Source: an uncultured Verrucomicrobia subdivision 3 bacterium (GTDB taxonomy: Bacteria; Verrucomicrobiota; Verrucomicrobiia; Limisphaerales; UBA11358). Taken from it: a stretch of DNA of 39,733 bases. Below, one piece after another: positions 7,205 to 15,341 of the stretch; position 1 is the stretch's first letter, and each line of letters opens with the position of its first letter. A model generated the notes under the pieces. The model worked only from the letters and a program-made list of their open reading frames with translations, searched no databases and had not been told where the DNA came from. Location: NCBI GenBank assembly GCA_903889895.1, contig CAISYZ010000056.1, positions 1-39,733 on the forward strand, given 5' to 3'. Both the position numbers and the translations under genes were made by a program.

Positions 7205-8107
7205 CTACGGCCAGATGGGAGTGAATTGATACCATTGCTCGATATCCTTGCGAATTTCCGGTTCGAATGCACGCAGGATTTGCTGCGTCAACTCGCGGCG
7301 CGCGTCGCGATTGCCCAAGTTTTTCCGGTCGTAAATAAATTCCGGCAACACTTTCACGGCATAGCCCTCGGGGCGGCGCACAACCGTCACACCGATGAGC
7401 GCGCAGCCGGAAGCGCGGGCAAGTTCGGCGGCGGCGAGCGACGCTTCAAAATTGTGTCCGAAAAATTCCACGGGCACGCCGCCTCGATCCGGCGGGCGAT
7501 CCAGCGAAATCGCGAGATCGGCGCCGGCCTGCAGTTGTTTGATGACTTCGACAAACGCGAAACCATCGTCGCCGATGATTAGCGTGTCCACGCCGTAGCG
7601 CGCACGTGCGGCCTTGCGCAGGTCGGTGAGTCCGTCGTCCGGCTCAGCCTGTGTAAGAATCGTCAGCCGGATGCCGAGCTGCGTGAGCAACATACCGCCA
7701 TGCTCCCAATTGCCAAGATGCAGCGTGATGAAGAGCGTGCCGCGACCGCGTCGCCGCGCGGCGTGGATGATTTCCAGCTCGCCGTCGGTGGTCTGCCAGC
7801 TGCGGGTGACTTCGCCGCTTTCCACGCGCCACAAATCGATGAGCTTGGCCGCAAAATTTGTGTGCGCAGCGTGCGCGGCTTTTTCTGCGGCAGATTGGTT
7901 GCCGCAAAAAACCGGCAGAAAATTTTGCACGACGACTTCGCAACGCTGTCGTTGGAGTCGCCAATATAAACTGGCGAGCAGCCGGGCGATGCCTTTCACC
8001 AATCCCGACGGCAGCACGCGCGCGAGCCAGACGCCGCAGCGCCACATGCCACCGCGATAGAAAGCGGGTAGTTTGGCGCGGGCAGTTTTTTCGTTCGCGT
8101 CCATCAC
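7205..8107 (-). CDS. Lipid A biosynthesis-type acyltransferase (LpxL/HtrB family)
   Basis: A 300-residue acyltransferase with the family signature L-H-L-G-N-W-E-H-G-G, in which the histidine and glutamate are catalytic, at about residues 130-139. It is followed by L-D-R-P-P-D-R-G-G-V-P-V and F-F-G-H. The C-terminus W-Y-Q-F-T-P-I-W-P is the usual ending. An N-terminal hydrophobic segment suggests attachment to the inner membrane, facing the cytosol. Five bases separate it from the start of the LolA-like gene and six from the MMPL stop. In such clusters a paralogue of LpxL places the acyl or polyene chain on a lipid; a housekeeping lipid A role cannot be excluded. Confidence 0.87.
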   Translation of the reverse strand: MMDANEKTARAKLPAFYRGGMWRCGVWLARVLPSGLVKGIARLLASLYWRLQRQRCEVVVQNFLPVFCGNQSAAEKAAHAAHTNFAAKLIDLWRVESGEVTRSWQTTDGELEIIHAARRRGRGTLFITLHLGNWEHGGMLLTQLGIRLTILTQAEPDDGLTDLRKAARARYGVDTLIIGDDGFAFVEVIKQLQAGADLAISLDRPPDRGGVPVEFFGHNFEASLAAAELARASGCALIGVTVVRRPEGYAVKVLPEFIYDRKNLGNRDARRELTQQILRAFEPEIRKDIEQWYQFTPIWP

Positions 8108-8113
8108 GGAAAT

Positions 8114-10573
8114 TTATTTTGGACTTTGGACTTTGGACTTTGGACCAAAAAATTGCCACCACGCCGGCAGGCAAAACACCGAGATGAGCATGTTGGCACC
8201 GATGCCGACGGCGCAGACTTTGCCGAGGCTGGCCATGCCGAGATTGCTCGAGCCGGCGAGCGAACCGAAGCCGGCTACGGCGGTGGCGCCGCACAGCATC
8301 AACGCGCGACCAACCGAACGTCGCACAGCAACGAGATCGCCGGCATGTCGTCGCAGCGCGAGTTGAATAAAAATTGTGTAATCCACGCCGGTGCCGAGCA
8401 TCAGCGGGAGCGCCATCAGGTTCATCAAATTCCAACTCCAGCCGGCGAGCGCCATCACGGCGAGCAAACACACGCCGCTCAAACTGAGCACGAGCAGGCC
8501 GAGCAAAATTTCCGTCGCGCGGCGAAATGCGAACCAGAGCGAGAGCAGCACGAGCACCACCATCGGTGTGACCACCTGCCACATGCGCGATTGCACGCGC
8601 TTGAGTGTCGCGTTACCGAGTAATTCCCAGCCGGAAAGCAGCGCGTGATTTTGCGCGAGCTCTCGGGACAAAGTCGTCAGTTGCGCGGCATCGACTTTGT
8701 TCGTCGCCGGATAAATCAGACCCATCACCAGACATTCATCCGCATTGCGCGCGACGAAACGTTTCAGCAACCACTGGCTGATCTGATTCGTCGGCCAGAT
8801 GGTGGAAGTGCTTTCGCCAGCACGGGACCACATCCGCACGAGTTCGGCCGTCAGCACAAACGCGTTTGTCGTGAAGCCGGCGTTGGTCAAAGCGTCATGC
8901 AGCAGCGGACCTTTTTCGCCGAGGACACTGGCAGTGGCGCGATTCGCAACTTGATATTCAGCGCGGGGCCAGAGCGTGTCCGGCAGCAGAAATTTTCCGA
9001 TAAGATGATTGCTCACCGCACCGTTCAACAATGCTTCGGCCTTGATGAGCCGTTCATACACTTCCGCTTCGTCGCGGCCGGGAACGATCAGCCAGAGCGG
9101 TTGCGGCGGCAGACCGAGTTGCGCTGTCATTTCGTCGAGCGTCGTTTGCGCCTCGCCGTGCGCGGGTTGCAAAGCATTGCCGGTGCCATCAAGGCCGGGC
9201 CGCTGAATAAATAAGACGGCGCACGCGCTCAAAAAAATCAAGCCGGTCAGGATAAACGTGCCGCGATGCGAAGAATTTCCGTCGGTGGGAATCTCGGCTG
9301 CGACGGGTTCCGGCGGCGCGATAAAATAATTCCACCAGCGAATCGGCGGCTGGTTCGGACGCGGCTGGCGGCGTTCCGGAAACAGCGGCGGCAGATAAAT
9401 CATCACCATCACGAGCGCGGAAACGGCGATGCCGATAGCGACGAGCGAACCGAGTTGGCCGAGGCCGGGCAGACCACCGAGATTCAAAACCAGGAACGCG
9501 CTCATCGTGGTGATGGCCGCCCACAAAATGCTCGGCGCGATGGCGCGGCGGATTTCCGGCACTGTCATTTGCGGATGCGACAACGCCTCCTGATAATGCA
9601 CAACCGCATAATCCACCGCCAAGCCAAGCAACACTGCGGCGAAACCCAGCGCAACGACGCTGATGGTTCCCAGCACGAGCGCGCCGAGCGCGAGTGTCGC
9701 GAACAAAATCAAACCCAGCAGCGCAAGCAGCCAGAGCATCGGTTTCCAGCGGCGATGTGTGAGATAAAACAAGATCGCGATGACCGTGGCGGTGCCGCCG
9801 ACGGAATGGCTCATGTCATGTTGCATCGAGGTGGCGATTTCTTCGACGAAGACTGGCCGGCCGGTGTAGTGGATGGTGGTTTCTTTCCAAGCCGAGTTGG
9901 TTGGCGACGACTGCAATTCCGCGACGACCGCGTGGATGGATTTTAACCAGCTTTCGCAGGCGCGATAACTTTGCAAGTCCACGGCGGATTGAATGTAGAG
10001 CAGGCGAAACTTTCCGTCGGTGGACGCGAACATCTGATTGCCCTGATCCATGTTCATGCCGCTAATGTTGGTCAGCGCAGGCATGGTCAACAGGTTGAAT
10101 GGATCGAACGAGCGCCGCGCCAGATCCATCGGCGACATCGAGTTGGCGAGCAATTCGCGCGTCTCGTCCAGCTGCGGTTTGAGCTGGTCGGGCGCGAGGT
10201 GATTGGTGAGCGTGGCGAAATCGGCGGGCGGCTGATTGAACCACAGCCAGCCGAGCAATTCGCCGAGCTGTTCGGGTTTTTCCATCCACGGTGCCTGCCA
10301 GGTCACCTCAGAAATCAGATTCGTTTCCTGTCGCAAGCGCAGTGCGAGTTCGCCCGCGAGTCGCTCCGCAGTGTCGGCATCGGCAGCGCGGAGTGTGACG
10401 ATGAGTTCGCGCGCGTTGGTGAAATGTTTTTGGTAAAGTTTTAAACCTTGGACAGATGGTTCGTCGGGCGGGAGCAGGTCAAGAATGTCCACATCGAAGC
10501 GCAACCGCGCCAGACCGAGGCCGACGGCCACGACGAGCAGCGCCCACCACCAACGTTTCAGAAATGAAGTCAC
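8114..10573 (-). CDS. MMPL-family (RND superfamily) lipid exporter
   Basis: An 819-residue inner-membrane transporter. It starts with a transmembrane helix (W-W-W-A-L-L-V-V-A-V-G-L-G-L), then a periplasmic loop with D-I-L-D-L-L-P-P, then two sets of helices separated by a second large loop, the two-fold layout of RND/MMPL proteins. Motifs G-L-A-V-D-Y-A-V-V-H-Y in the first half and G-T-G-V-D-Y-T-I-F-I in the second are the paired GxxxDY signatures of proton relay in this family. It should move a lipid or polyene product outward for the LolA-like carrier. It overlaps the DUF3261 gene by four bases. Its last codons are made of a (TTTGGAC)4 repeat. Confidence 0.9.
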   Translation of the reverse strand: MTSFLKRWWWALLVVAVGLGLARLRFDVDILDLLPPDEPSVQGLKLYQKHFTNARELIVTLRAADADTAERLAGELALRLRQETNLISEVTWQAPWMEKPEQLGELLGWLWFNQPPADFATLTNHLAPDQLKPQLDETRELLANSMSPMDLARRSFDPFNLLTMPALTNISGMNMDQGNQMFASTDGKFRLLYIQSAVDLQSYRACESWLKSIHAVVAELQSSPTNSAWKETTIHYTGRPVFVEEIATSMQHDMSHSVGGTATVIAILFYLTHRRWKPMLWLLALLGLILFATLALGALVLGTISVVALGFAAVLLGLAVDYAVVHYQEALSHPQMTVPEIRRAIAPSILWAAITTMSAFLVLNLGGLPGLGQLGSLVAIGIAVSALVMVMIYLPPLFPERRQPRPNQPPIRWWNYFIAPPEPVAAEIPTDGNSSHRGTFILTGLIFLSACAVLFIQRPGLDGTGNALQPAHGEAQTTLDEMTAQLGLPPQPLWLIVPGRDEAEVYERLIKAEALLNGAVSNHLIGKFLLPDTLWPRAEYQVANRATASVLGEKGPLLHDALTNAGFTTNAFVLTAELVRMWSRAGESTSTIWPTNQISQWLLKRFVARNADECLVMGLIYPATNKVDAAQLTTLSRELAQNHALLSGWELLGNATLKRVQSRMWQVVTPMVVLVLLSLWFAFRRATEILLGLLVLSLSGVCLLAVMALAGWSWNLMNLMALPLMLGTGVDYTIFIQLALRRHAGDLVAVRRSVGRALMLCGATAVAGFGSLAGSSNLGMASLGKVCAVGIGANMLISVFCLPAWWQFFGPKSKVQSPK
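8118..8145. repeat. Heptanucleotide tandem repeat (TTTGGAC)4
   Basis: Four exact copies of TTTGGAC make up the last codons of the MMPL gene (read V-Q-S-P-K-S-K on the minus strand). Because seven is not a multiple of three, gain or loss of a unit would shift the frame and change the C-terminus and the spacing to the next gene. Confidence 0.85.
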
Positions 10574-11034
10574 GGTGCTAAAAATCCTTCCACAGTTTCG
10601 CCGGTGCGCGAATTTTCCAGTCGCCAGCCGCCGTCCGGCTTGTTTTCAAAATGCAGCGGTTTCGGGAGCGGCTGGCCAGCGAGCGCGGCGGGCAGATACA
10701 GCCAGCTGAAGCGCAGCGGCGCGCTGCCGTGCCCGCTGAAACTCCAGTTCTTTTGCGGAAATTTGATGAGCCAGCGATTCGTGGTCGTTTGCGCGGAGAG
10801 AATGGCCATCGGGGTTTTGTCGAATTGAATCAGGCAATTACCCTGGTCATCGCGCGCGAGCACGAGGTCGCCGCCGAATTCTGGCAGACCGCTTTTGGGT
10901 CGCCACAGCGCCTGGCCCTGCTGGACGTGCCAGCCGGAGTCAGTGGCGTTGAACAGGCTTTGCGTCGAGGTTTTGCAGCCACAGAGCAAAACAAGCCCAG
11001 CCAGCAAAAGTGAAGTGCGGGCGGTTTTCAGCAT
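10570..11034 (-). CDS. DUF3261-type outer membrane lipoprotein
   Basis: A 154-residue lipoprotein from ATG 11034: basic start M-L-K-T-A-R, hydrophobic core, lipobox V-L-L-C-G-C-K, so the mature protein would begin at Cys20 and be lipidated. An in-frame ATG at 11088 overlaps the priA stop and would add 18 residues; the shorter start gives the cleaner lipoprotein signal. The body has W-x-x-Q-G-Q-A-L-W-R-P ... L-V-L-A-R-D-D-Q-G-N-C-L-I-Q-F and N-W-S-F-S-G-H-G-S-A-P. Short lipoproteins of this kind accompany MMPL exporters and LolA-like proteins in aryl-polyene-type clusters, probably as the outer membrane acceptor. The family match is by pattern, so moderate. Confidence 0.68.
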   Translation of the reverse strand: MLKTARTSLLLAGLVLLCGCKTSTQSLFNATDSGWHVQQGQALWRPKSGLPEFGGDLVLARDDQGNCLIQFDKTPMAILSAQTTTNRWLIKFPQKNWSFSGHGSAPLRFSWLYLPAALAGQPLPKPLHFENKPDGGWRLENSRTGETVEGFLAP

Positions 11035-11084
11035 GGCGGTGGCAGCAAGTTCATCGGTTAATCGTCCGGCGATTTGTGATTTTT

Positions 11085-13328
11085 TCAACTTAAATCCACT
11101 GGATCAATGTCCACCGCTAGCGTCACGTCGTCCGGCAGCGAAAGCGGCGTGGTGATTTTTCCCAGCGCCGCGCTCAATTTACTCATCGCCCGCGTGCGCA
11201 GCATGATTTGAAAACGATAGAGGCTTTCCGCGCGGGCGAGCGGCGCGGCGGCTGGGCCGGAAACTACCAAGTCTTTCAATTCCGTTTTTATTTTTTCCAG
11301 CTCGCGCTTCAAATGTTCGGCGGAAAATTTCACTTTGTCTTCGCTGCGGCCCTTCAGCGTGAGCAGCGCGACGCGGCTGAACGGCGGATAGTTTAGTTGT
11401 TTTCGAAATTCCAGCTCCTGTTCAAAGAAGCCGTTGAAGTCATGCCGGCGCGCGTATTGGATGGCCGGATGAAACGGCGTGAATGCCTGCACAAAAACTT
11501 CGCCTTCGATATCGCCGCGCCCCGCGCGACCGGAAACCTGCGTGAGCAGTTGGAAAGTGCGTTCGCCGGCGCGGAAATCCGGCTGGTGCAGCGCCATGTC
11601 CGCGTAGATGATGCCGACGAGCGTGACGTTCGGAAAATGCAGCCCCTTCGCGATCATCTGCGTGCCGATGAGAATGTCAATGTCGCCATGCTTGAACGCG
11701 TCGAGCACGCGGCGATAATCCTCCTTGCGCTTCATTACGTCCGCATCCATGCGTTTGATGCGCGCGCGCGGGAAAAGTTTCCCTAGCACGTCCTCGACCT
11801 TCTGCGTGCCTAGGCCGGAATAGCGGATGCCGGGATTGCGGCATTTCTCGTTCGGGCAAGCCTTGGGCACCTGTTCGGTGTAATTGCAAATGTGGCAGCG
11901 CAACAGTTGTTCCGGCCGATGATACGTGAGCGCGAGCGAACAGTTCGGACATTCGCACACATGGCCGCACTTTTCGCAGACGAGCGAGGACGAATAGCCA
12001 CGCCGGTTCAAGAACAGAATCGTCTGCTCCTTCTTTTCGAGCCGCTGCGTGATGGCTTCCTTCAGCTGCGGCGAAAAAATCGGCGTGCCCTTGCCGTCGC
12101 GCTTGGCCTGCCGCATGTCCACGACGCGGACGAGCGGCATTTTCTGGTCATCCACGCGCTCCGGTAATTCCAGCAGTGTGAATTTTCCTTTCTGGCAGTT
12201 GTAAAAACTTTCCAGAGCCGGCGTGGCCGAGCCGAGCACGACGACGGCATTTTCCATCTGCCCGCGCATCACCGCCACGTCGCGCGCGTGGTAGCGCGGC
12301 GCTTCCTCCTGCTTGTAGGTGTGCTCATGTTCCTCGTCCACGATGATGAGGCCGAGCGGTTCGACCGGTGCAAAAATCGCCGAACGCGCGCCGATGACGA
12401 TGCGGGCGCGGCCTTGGCGAATCTTGTGCCACTCATCATGCCGCTCGCCGGCGGAAAGGTGTGAATGCAGCACCGCGACGAGCGTCTGCAATTTGCCGGA
12501 GCTGAACCGCGCCTTGAACCGCTCGACCGTCTGCGGCGTTAGCGCAATTTCCGGCACGAGCACGATCGCGCCTTGGCCCTGTTCCAGCGCGTGCGCGATG
12601 GCCTGCAAATAAACTTCCGTCTTGCCCGAGCCGGTGACGCCGTGCAGCAGAAACGTGGCGGTTGGAAGCTGGGAGTTGGGAGTTGGCGAAACCCTCGCGT
12701 CCATGGCCGCCGAGATTTTTTCCAGCGCGACGGCTTGCGCGGGATTCAGCACCAGTGGCTGCGAGGCGAGGATGGTTTCCTTGGCGTAAGGATCGCGCTC
12801 GGAAATTTCGTTAGCGATGGCAATCAATCCGCAGTCTTCCAGCTTGCGCACCGTGGCGGCGGTGGTTTCCGCCAGTTCGACGAGTTCGGCCAGCAGAATT
12901 TCGCGGCGCTCCTCGACGATATTCCAAACCTCCTGCTGGCGTTTGGGCAGCTTCGGAAATACGCCGGTCACTGGCAGCGCGCGGACAAAAAGCCGTTCGC
13001 GCCAGCTGGCATCCTCCTTGCGCACGGCTTCGGGTAAAACGCTTTTCAACGCGGTTTCCGGCGCGCAGCAGTAATATTCGCCGATCCATCGCGCGAGCTT
13101 CAAAACCTTCGCCGTGACGAGCGTTTGCGCGCCGATGATTTTGAGAATGGGTTTGAGATTGGCATGCCCGGATTCTTCGGCGACGGCGGTGACGACGCCG
13201 AGAATTTTTCGCGCGCCGAACGGCACTTGCACGCGGCTGCCCACGTCCAGCTGTCCAGCCAGCTCCGGCGGAATCGAATAATCGAATTCTTTTCGCAGCG
13301 CGATTTCCAAGCTGACCCGGGCAATCAT
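11085..13328 (-). CDS. priA: Primosomal protein N' (replication restart helicase PriA)
   Basis: A 747-residue superfamily 2 helicase that reloads the replisome at stalled forks. The N-terminal DNA-binding domain starts I-A-R-V-S-L-E-I-A-L. Walker A G-V-T-G-S-G-K-T-E is near residue 230, Walker B is D-E-E-H, and a zinc-binding region holds eight cysteines from C-E-K-C-G-H-V-C to C-P-N-E-K-C. Helicase motifs V-I-G-A-R-S-A and Q-M-I-A-K-G follow. Just before Walker A the linker S-P-T-P-N-S-Q-L-P-T is encoded by GGGAGTT heptamers and looks like an in-frame insertion. The gene lies two bases after the DUF374 gene and reaches the DUF3261 lipoprotein reading frame. Confidence 0.97.
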   Translation of the reverse strand: MIARVSLEIALRKEFDYSIPPELAGQLDVGSRVQVPFGARKILGVVTAVAEESGHANLKPILKIIGAQTLVTAKVLKLARWIGEYYCCAPETALKSVLPEAVRKEDASWRERLFVRALPVTGVFPKLPKRQQEVWNIVEERREILLAELVELAETTAATVRKLEDCGLIAIANEISERDPYAKETILASQPLVLNPAQAVALEKISAAMDARVSPTPNSQLPTATFLLHGVTGSGKTEVYLQAIAHALEQGQGAIVLVPEIALTPQTVERFKARFSSGKLQTLVAVLHSHLSAGERHDEWHKIRQGRARIVIGARSAIFAPVEPLGLIIVDEEHEHTYKQEEAPRYHARDVAVMRGQMENAVVVLGSATPALESFYNCQKGKFTLLELPERVDDQKMPLVRVVDMRQAKRDGKGTPIFSPQLKEAITQRLEKKEQTILFLNRRGYSSSLVCEKCGHVCECPNCSLALTYHRPEQLLRCHICNYTEQVPKACPNEKCRNPGIRYSGLGTQKVEDVLGKLFPRARIKRMDADVMKRKEDYRRVLDAFKHGDIDILIGTQMIAKGLHFPNVTLVGIIYADMALHQPDFRAGERTFQLLTQVSGRAGRGDIEGEVFVQAFTPFHPAIQYARRHDFNGFFEQELEFRKQLNYPPFSRVALLTLKGRSEDKVKFSAEHLKRELEKIKTELKDLVVSGPAAAPLARAESLYRFQIMLRTRAMSKLSAALGKITTPLSLPDDVTLAVDIDPVDLS
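12664..12684. repeat. Heptanucleotide repeat (GGGAGTT) within priA
   Basis: Two exact GGGAGTT units at 12671-12684 follow a degenerate unit GGAAGCT at 12664-12670. On the coding strand they read P-N-S-Q-L-P-T, a wording familiar from dispersed heptamer repeats of cyanobacteria and other environmental bacteria. Confidence 0.6.
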
Positions 13329-13330
13329 TT

Positions 13331-14041
13331 TCAGTCGCGTGTGATGGCGCGCATTTCGGCTTCGAGCTGACGGCGCACTTCCTCGCGCTCGGCGTCACTC
13401 GCGTTGGCCGGCACGCGGAAGGTTTTGCCGAGCGTCACGTCGCAGCGCGCCAGCGGCAGCGGGATTTGAAAGCGATCCCAGCTTTTCACGGAAATTTTCC
13501 AGTTCAAATTCAGCGCAGCCGGGACGATGGGCAAGCCGGTCAATTGCGCGAGTTTGGTGATGCCCTCCTGAATTTCGTAGCACGGGCCGCGCGGGCCATC
13601 CGGCGTGACGGTCAGGTCGTAGCCGCGTTCCGCCCACGTCGTCATTTCGAGCATCGCCTGCGCGCCGCGCCGGCTGGACGAACCGCGCACCGCGTGGACG
13701 CCGAACCACGCGAGCGTGCGCGACAGAAATGCGCCGTCCTTGCTCGCGCTCACCAGCGCCGCCATGCCCGCGCCGCGATTATGCGGCCGGCGGCAGACGT
13801 CTAAAACCTTGATACATGTCGCCAGCCGGTTGTGCCAGATGCAGAAAATGACCGGGGTCGGCGCGCCCGGCAAAAAAAATTCCGAAGGCGTGCGCAGCCG
13901 GCAACGCACCGTGAGCAACAACCCGCGTAGCGAAAGGAACAACACCAAAGCTCCCAGCCGCTGATGCCACTTCGGTGCGTGCGGCACTACGATTCCGCTG
14001 CGCTTTGCGATTTTAGGTTTTGGATTTTCCACGGGCGGCAT
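13331..14041 (-). CDS. DUF374 lysophospholipid acyltransferase-family protein
   Basis: A 236-residue protein of the LPLAT superfamily. I-W-H-N-R-L is the equivalent of the catalytic HxxxxD region, followed by S-A-S-K-D-G, V-R-G-S-S-S-R-R-G-A and T-P-D-G-P-R-G-P, all typical of DUF374. A hydrophobic stretch near residues 28-45 suggests a membrane anchor. The precise substrate of this family is uncertain; transfer of an acyl chain onto a lipid A-type or lysophospholipid acceptor is usual. It is separated from ruvA by four bases and priA by two, so the three genes are almost certainly co-transcribed. Confidence 0.88.
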   Translation of the reverse strand: MPPVENPKPKIAKRSGIVVPHAPKWHQRLGALVLFLSLRGLLLTVRCRLRTPSEFFLPGAPTPVIFCIWHNRLATCIKVLDVCRRPHNRGAGMAALVSASKDGAFLSRTLAWFGVHAVRGSSSRRGAQAMLEMTTWAERGYDLTVTPDGPRGPCYEIQEGITKLAQLTGLPIVPAALNLNWKISVKSWDRFQIPLPLARCDVTLGKTFRVPANASDAEREEVRRQLEAEMRAITRD

Positions 14042-14045
14042 TGCT

Positions 14046-14648
14046 TCAACCTTTTTTCAGGCACGCGCGGACAAGCTGTTCCACCGTGGCCTGCGCTCCG
14101 AGCATCGCCTGCGCGGCGCGCACGGCGTCGTGCGCTTCAACTTGTTTGAAGCCCAGCGCCATCAGTGCCAGTGTGGCGTCGTTGGTTTTCTGGTCGTCGG
14201 GCGTCAACGAATGTTTGGCGCTCGCGGCTTCGAGTGCGCCGGCCGCGCCGATTTTGTCGCGCAGCTCTACCACGATGCGCTCGGCGGTTTTTTTGCCAAC
14301 GCCGGAAATCTGTGAAAGCGATTTCACATCGCTGCCGGCCACCGCGCCGCGAAACGTCACGGCGTTCATGCCGCTCAAAATATTCAGCGCGGTTTTCGGG
14401 CCGATGCCGCTGACGTTGTTGATGAGCATCCGAAACAAGTCGCGCTCCACCGCCGTCGCAAAACCGTAAAGAATGTGCGCGTCTTCGCGGATGATTAGCT
14501 GCGTGAGCAGCTTTACCGGCTGACCGGGCGCGGGCAGCTTGTCGAACGACGACAGCGGAATCAGCGCCTCGTAGCCGACGCCGTTGACGTCAACAATGAC
14601 CTGCGTGGGGAGTGCTTCGACGAGTTTGCCTTGGAGAAAAGTAATCAT
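14046..14648 (-). CDS. ruvA: Holliday junction DNA helicase subunit RuvA
   Basis: A 200-residue protein of standard RuvA length. The N-terminal OB domain starts M-I-T-F-L-Q-G-K-L-V-E; two helix-hairpin-helix motifs follow, L-I-N-N-V-S-G-I-G-P-K-T-A and L-S-Q-I-S-G-V-G-K-K-T-A-E-R; the C-terminal domain that contacts RuvB ends A-C-L-K-K-G. RuvA tetramers clamp Holliday junctions and load RuvB. The start lies one base after the ruvC stop. ruvB is not in the window. Confidence 0.97.
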   Translation of the reverse strand: MITFLQGKLVEALPTQVIVDVNGVGYEALIPLSSFDKLPAPGQPVKLLTQLIIREDAHILYGFATAVERDLFRMLINNVSGIGPKTALNILSGMNAVTFRGAVAGSDVKSLSQISGVGKKTAERIVVELRDKIGAAGALEAASAKHSLTPDDQKTNDATLALMALGFKQVEAHDAVRAAQAMLGAQATVEQLVRACLKKG

Positions 14649-14649
14649 G

Positions 14650-15156
14650 TTAAATTTTCTTCGGCGCGTTCAGGCTGTAGCGTGAGTTTTCCCGCGCGTG
14701 GGTTAGCGCCAGCGCCAGCGCATCCGCCGCGTCGGGCGCGGGCAGTTCGGCGAGGCTCAGCATCCGCTGCACCATCTTGGCCACGGCGATTTTCTGCGCC
14801 GCGCCGTAGCCGACGATGGCCTGCTTCACTTTACGTGTGGCGATTTCGTAAATGTCCAAACCGGCTTCGGCCACCGTTGCCATCGCTGCGCCGCGCGCCT
14901 CGCCCATGATGATGGCTGTCTTCAAATTTTGCGCGAAGAAAAGTCCTTCGACGACACACACTGTCGGCTGATGTTCGCGCAGAATGTCGCGCAGTGTCTG
15001 TGAAATTCTGGCGAGGCAGCGCGAGCGTGCCCAGTCTTTGGGGCAGGCGATCGTCCCGTGCGTGAGCGTGACCGGCGCGGATTTTTCCACGCGGATGACG
15101 CCGTAGCCGGTGCCGCGCAGCGAGGGGTCGATGCCCAGAATGATTTGATTCATCAT
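14650..15156 (-). CDS. ruvC: Holliday junction endonuclease RuvC
   Basis: A 168-residue resolvase. The catalytic acidic residues of the RNase H fold are visible: Asp in I-L-G-I-D-P-S-L-R-G-T-G-Y-G, Glu in V-V-E-G-L-F-F-A-Q-N, and the D-A-A-D-A pair near the C-terminus. The start at ATG 15156 (or the next codon at 15153) fits the usual family start just before I-L-G-I-D-P. The same frame stays open upstream, and a GTG at 15258 would add 34 residues containing the protein-like stretch S-R-Q-Q-F-E-Q-M-Q-Q-R-L-G. This is the first gene of the long minus-strand run. Confidence 0.95.
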   Translation of the reverse strand: MMNQIILGIDPSLRGTGYGVIRVEKSAPVTLTHGTIACPKDWARSRCLARISQTLRDILREHQPTVCVVEGLFFAQNLKTAIIMGEARGAAMATVAEAGLDIYEIATRKVKQAIVGYGAAQKIAVAKMVQRMLSLAELPAPDAADALALALTHARENSRYSLNAPKKI

Positions 15157-15289
15157 CGGCGGGGCGAGGCGCGGAGCAACGGCCGAAAAATTCGCATGCG
15201 ATTTTTTTCCGCCGAGGCGCTGCTGCATCTGCTCGAATTGTTGCCGGGAAATACCCACGCGAACAGGTTGCCAGCGGGCGCGGACGGGC

Positions 15290-15324
15290 AAAAGCAAAAA
15301 CGCCGCGACGGAGTCGTCGCGGCG
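15290..15324 (-). terminator. Rho-independent terminator for the DUF6600-type gene
   Basis: A perfect 9-bp stem, CGCCGCGAC/GTCGCGGCG (15301-15324) with a six-base loop, is followed on the minus strand by TTTTTGCTTTT. It lies 17 bases after the stop at 15342 and separates that gene from ruvC. Confidence 0.9.
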
Positions 15325-15341
15325 CGCGGGAAACGGGCGGT

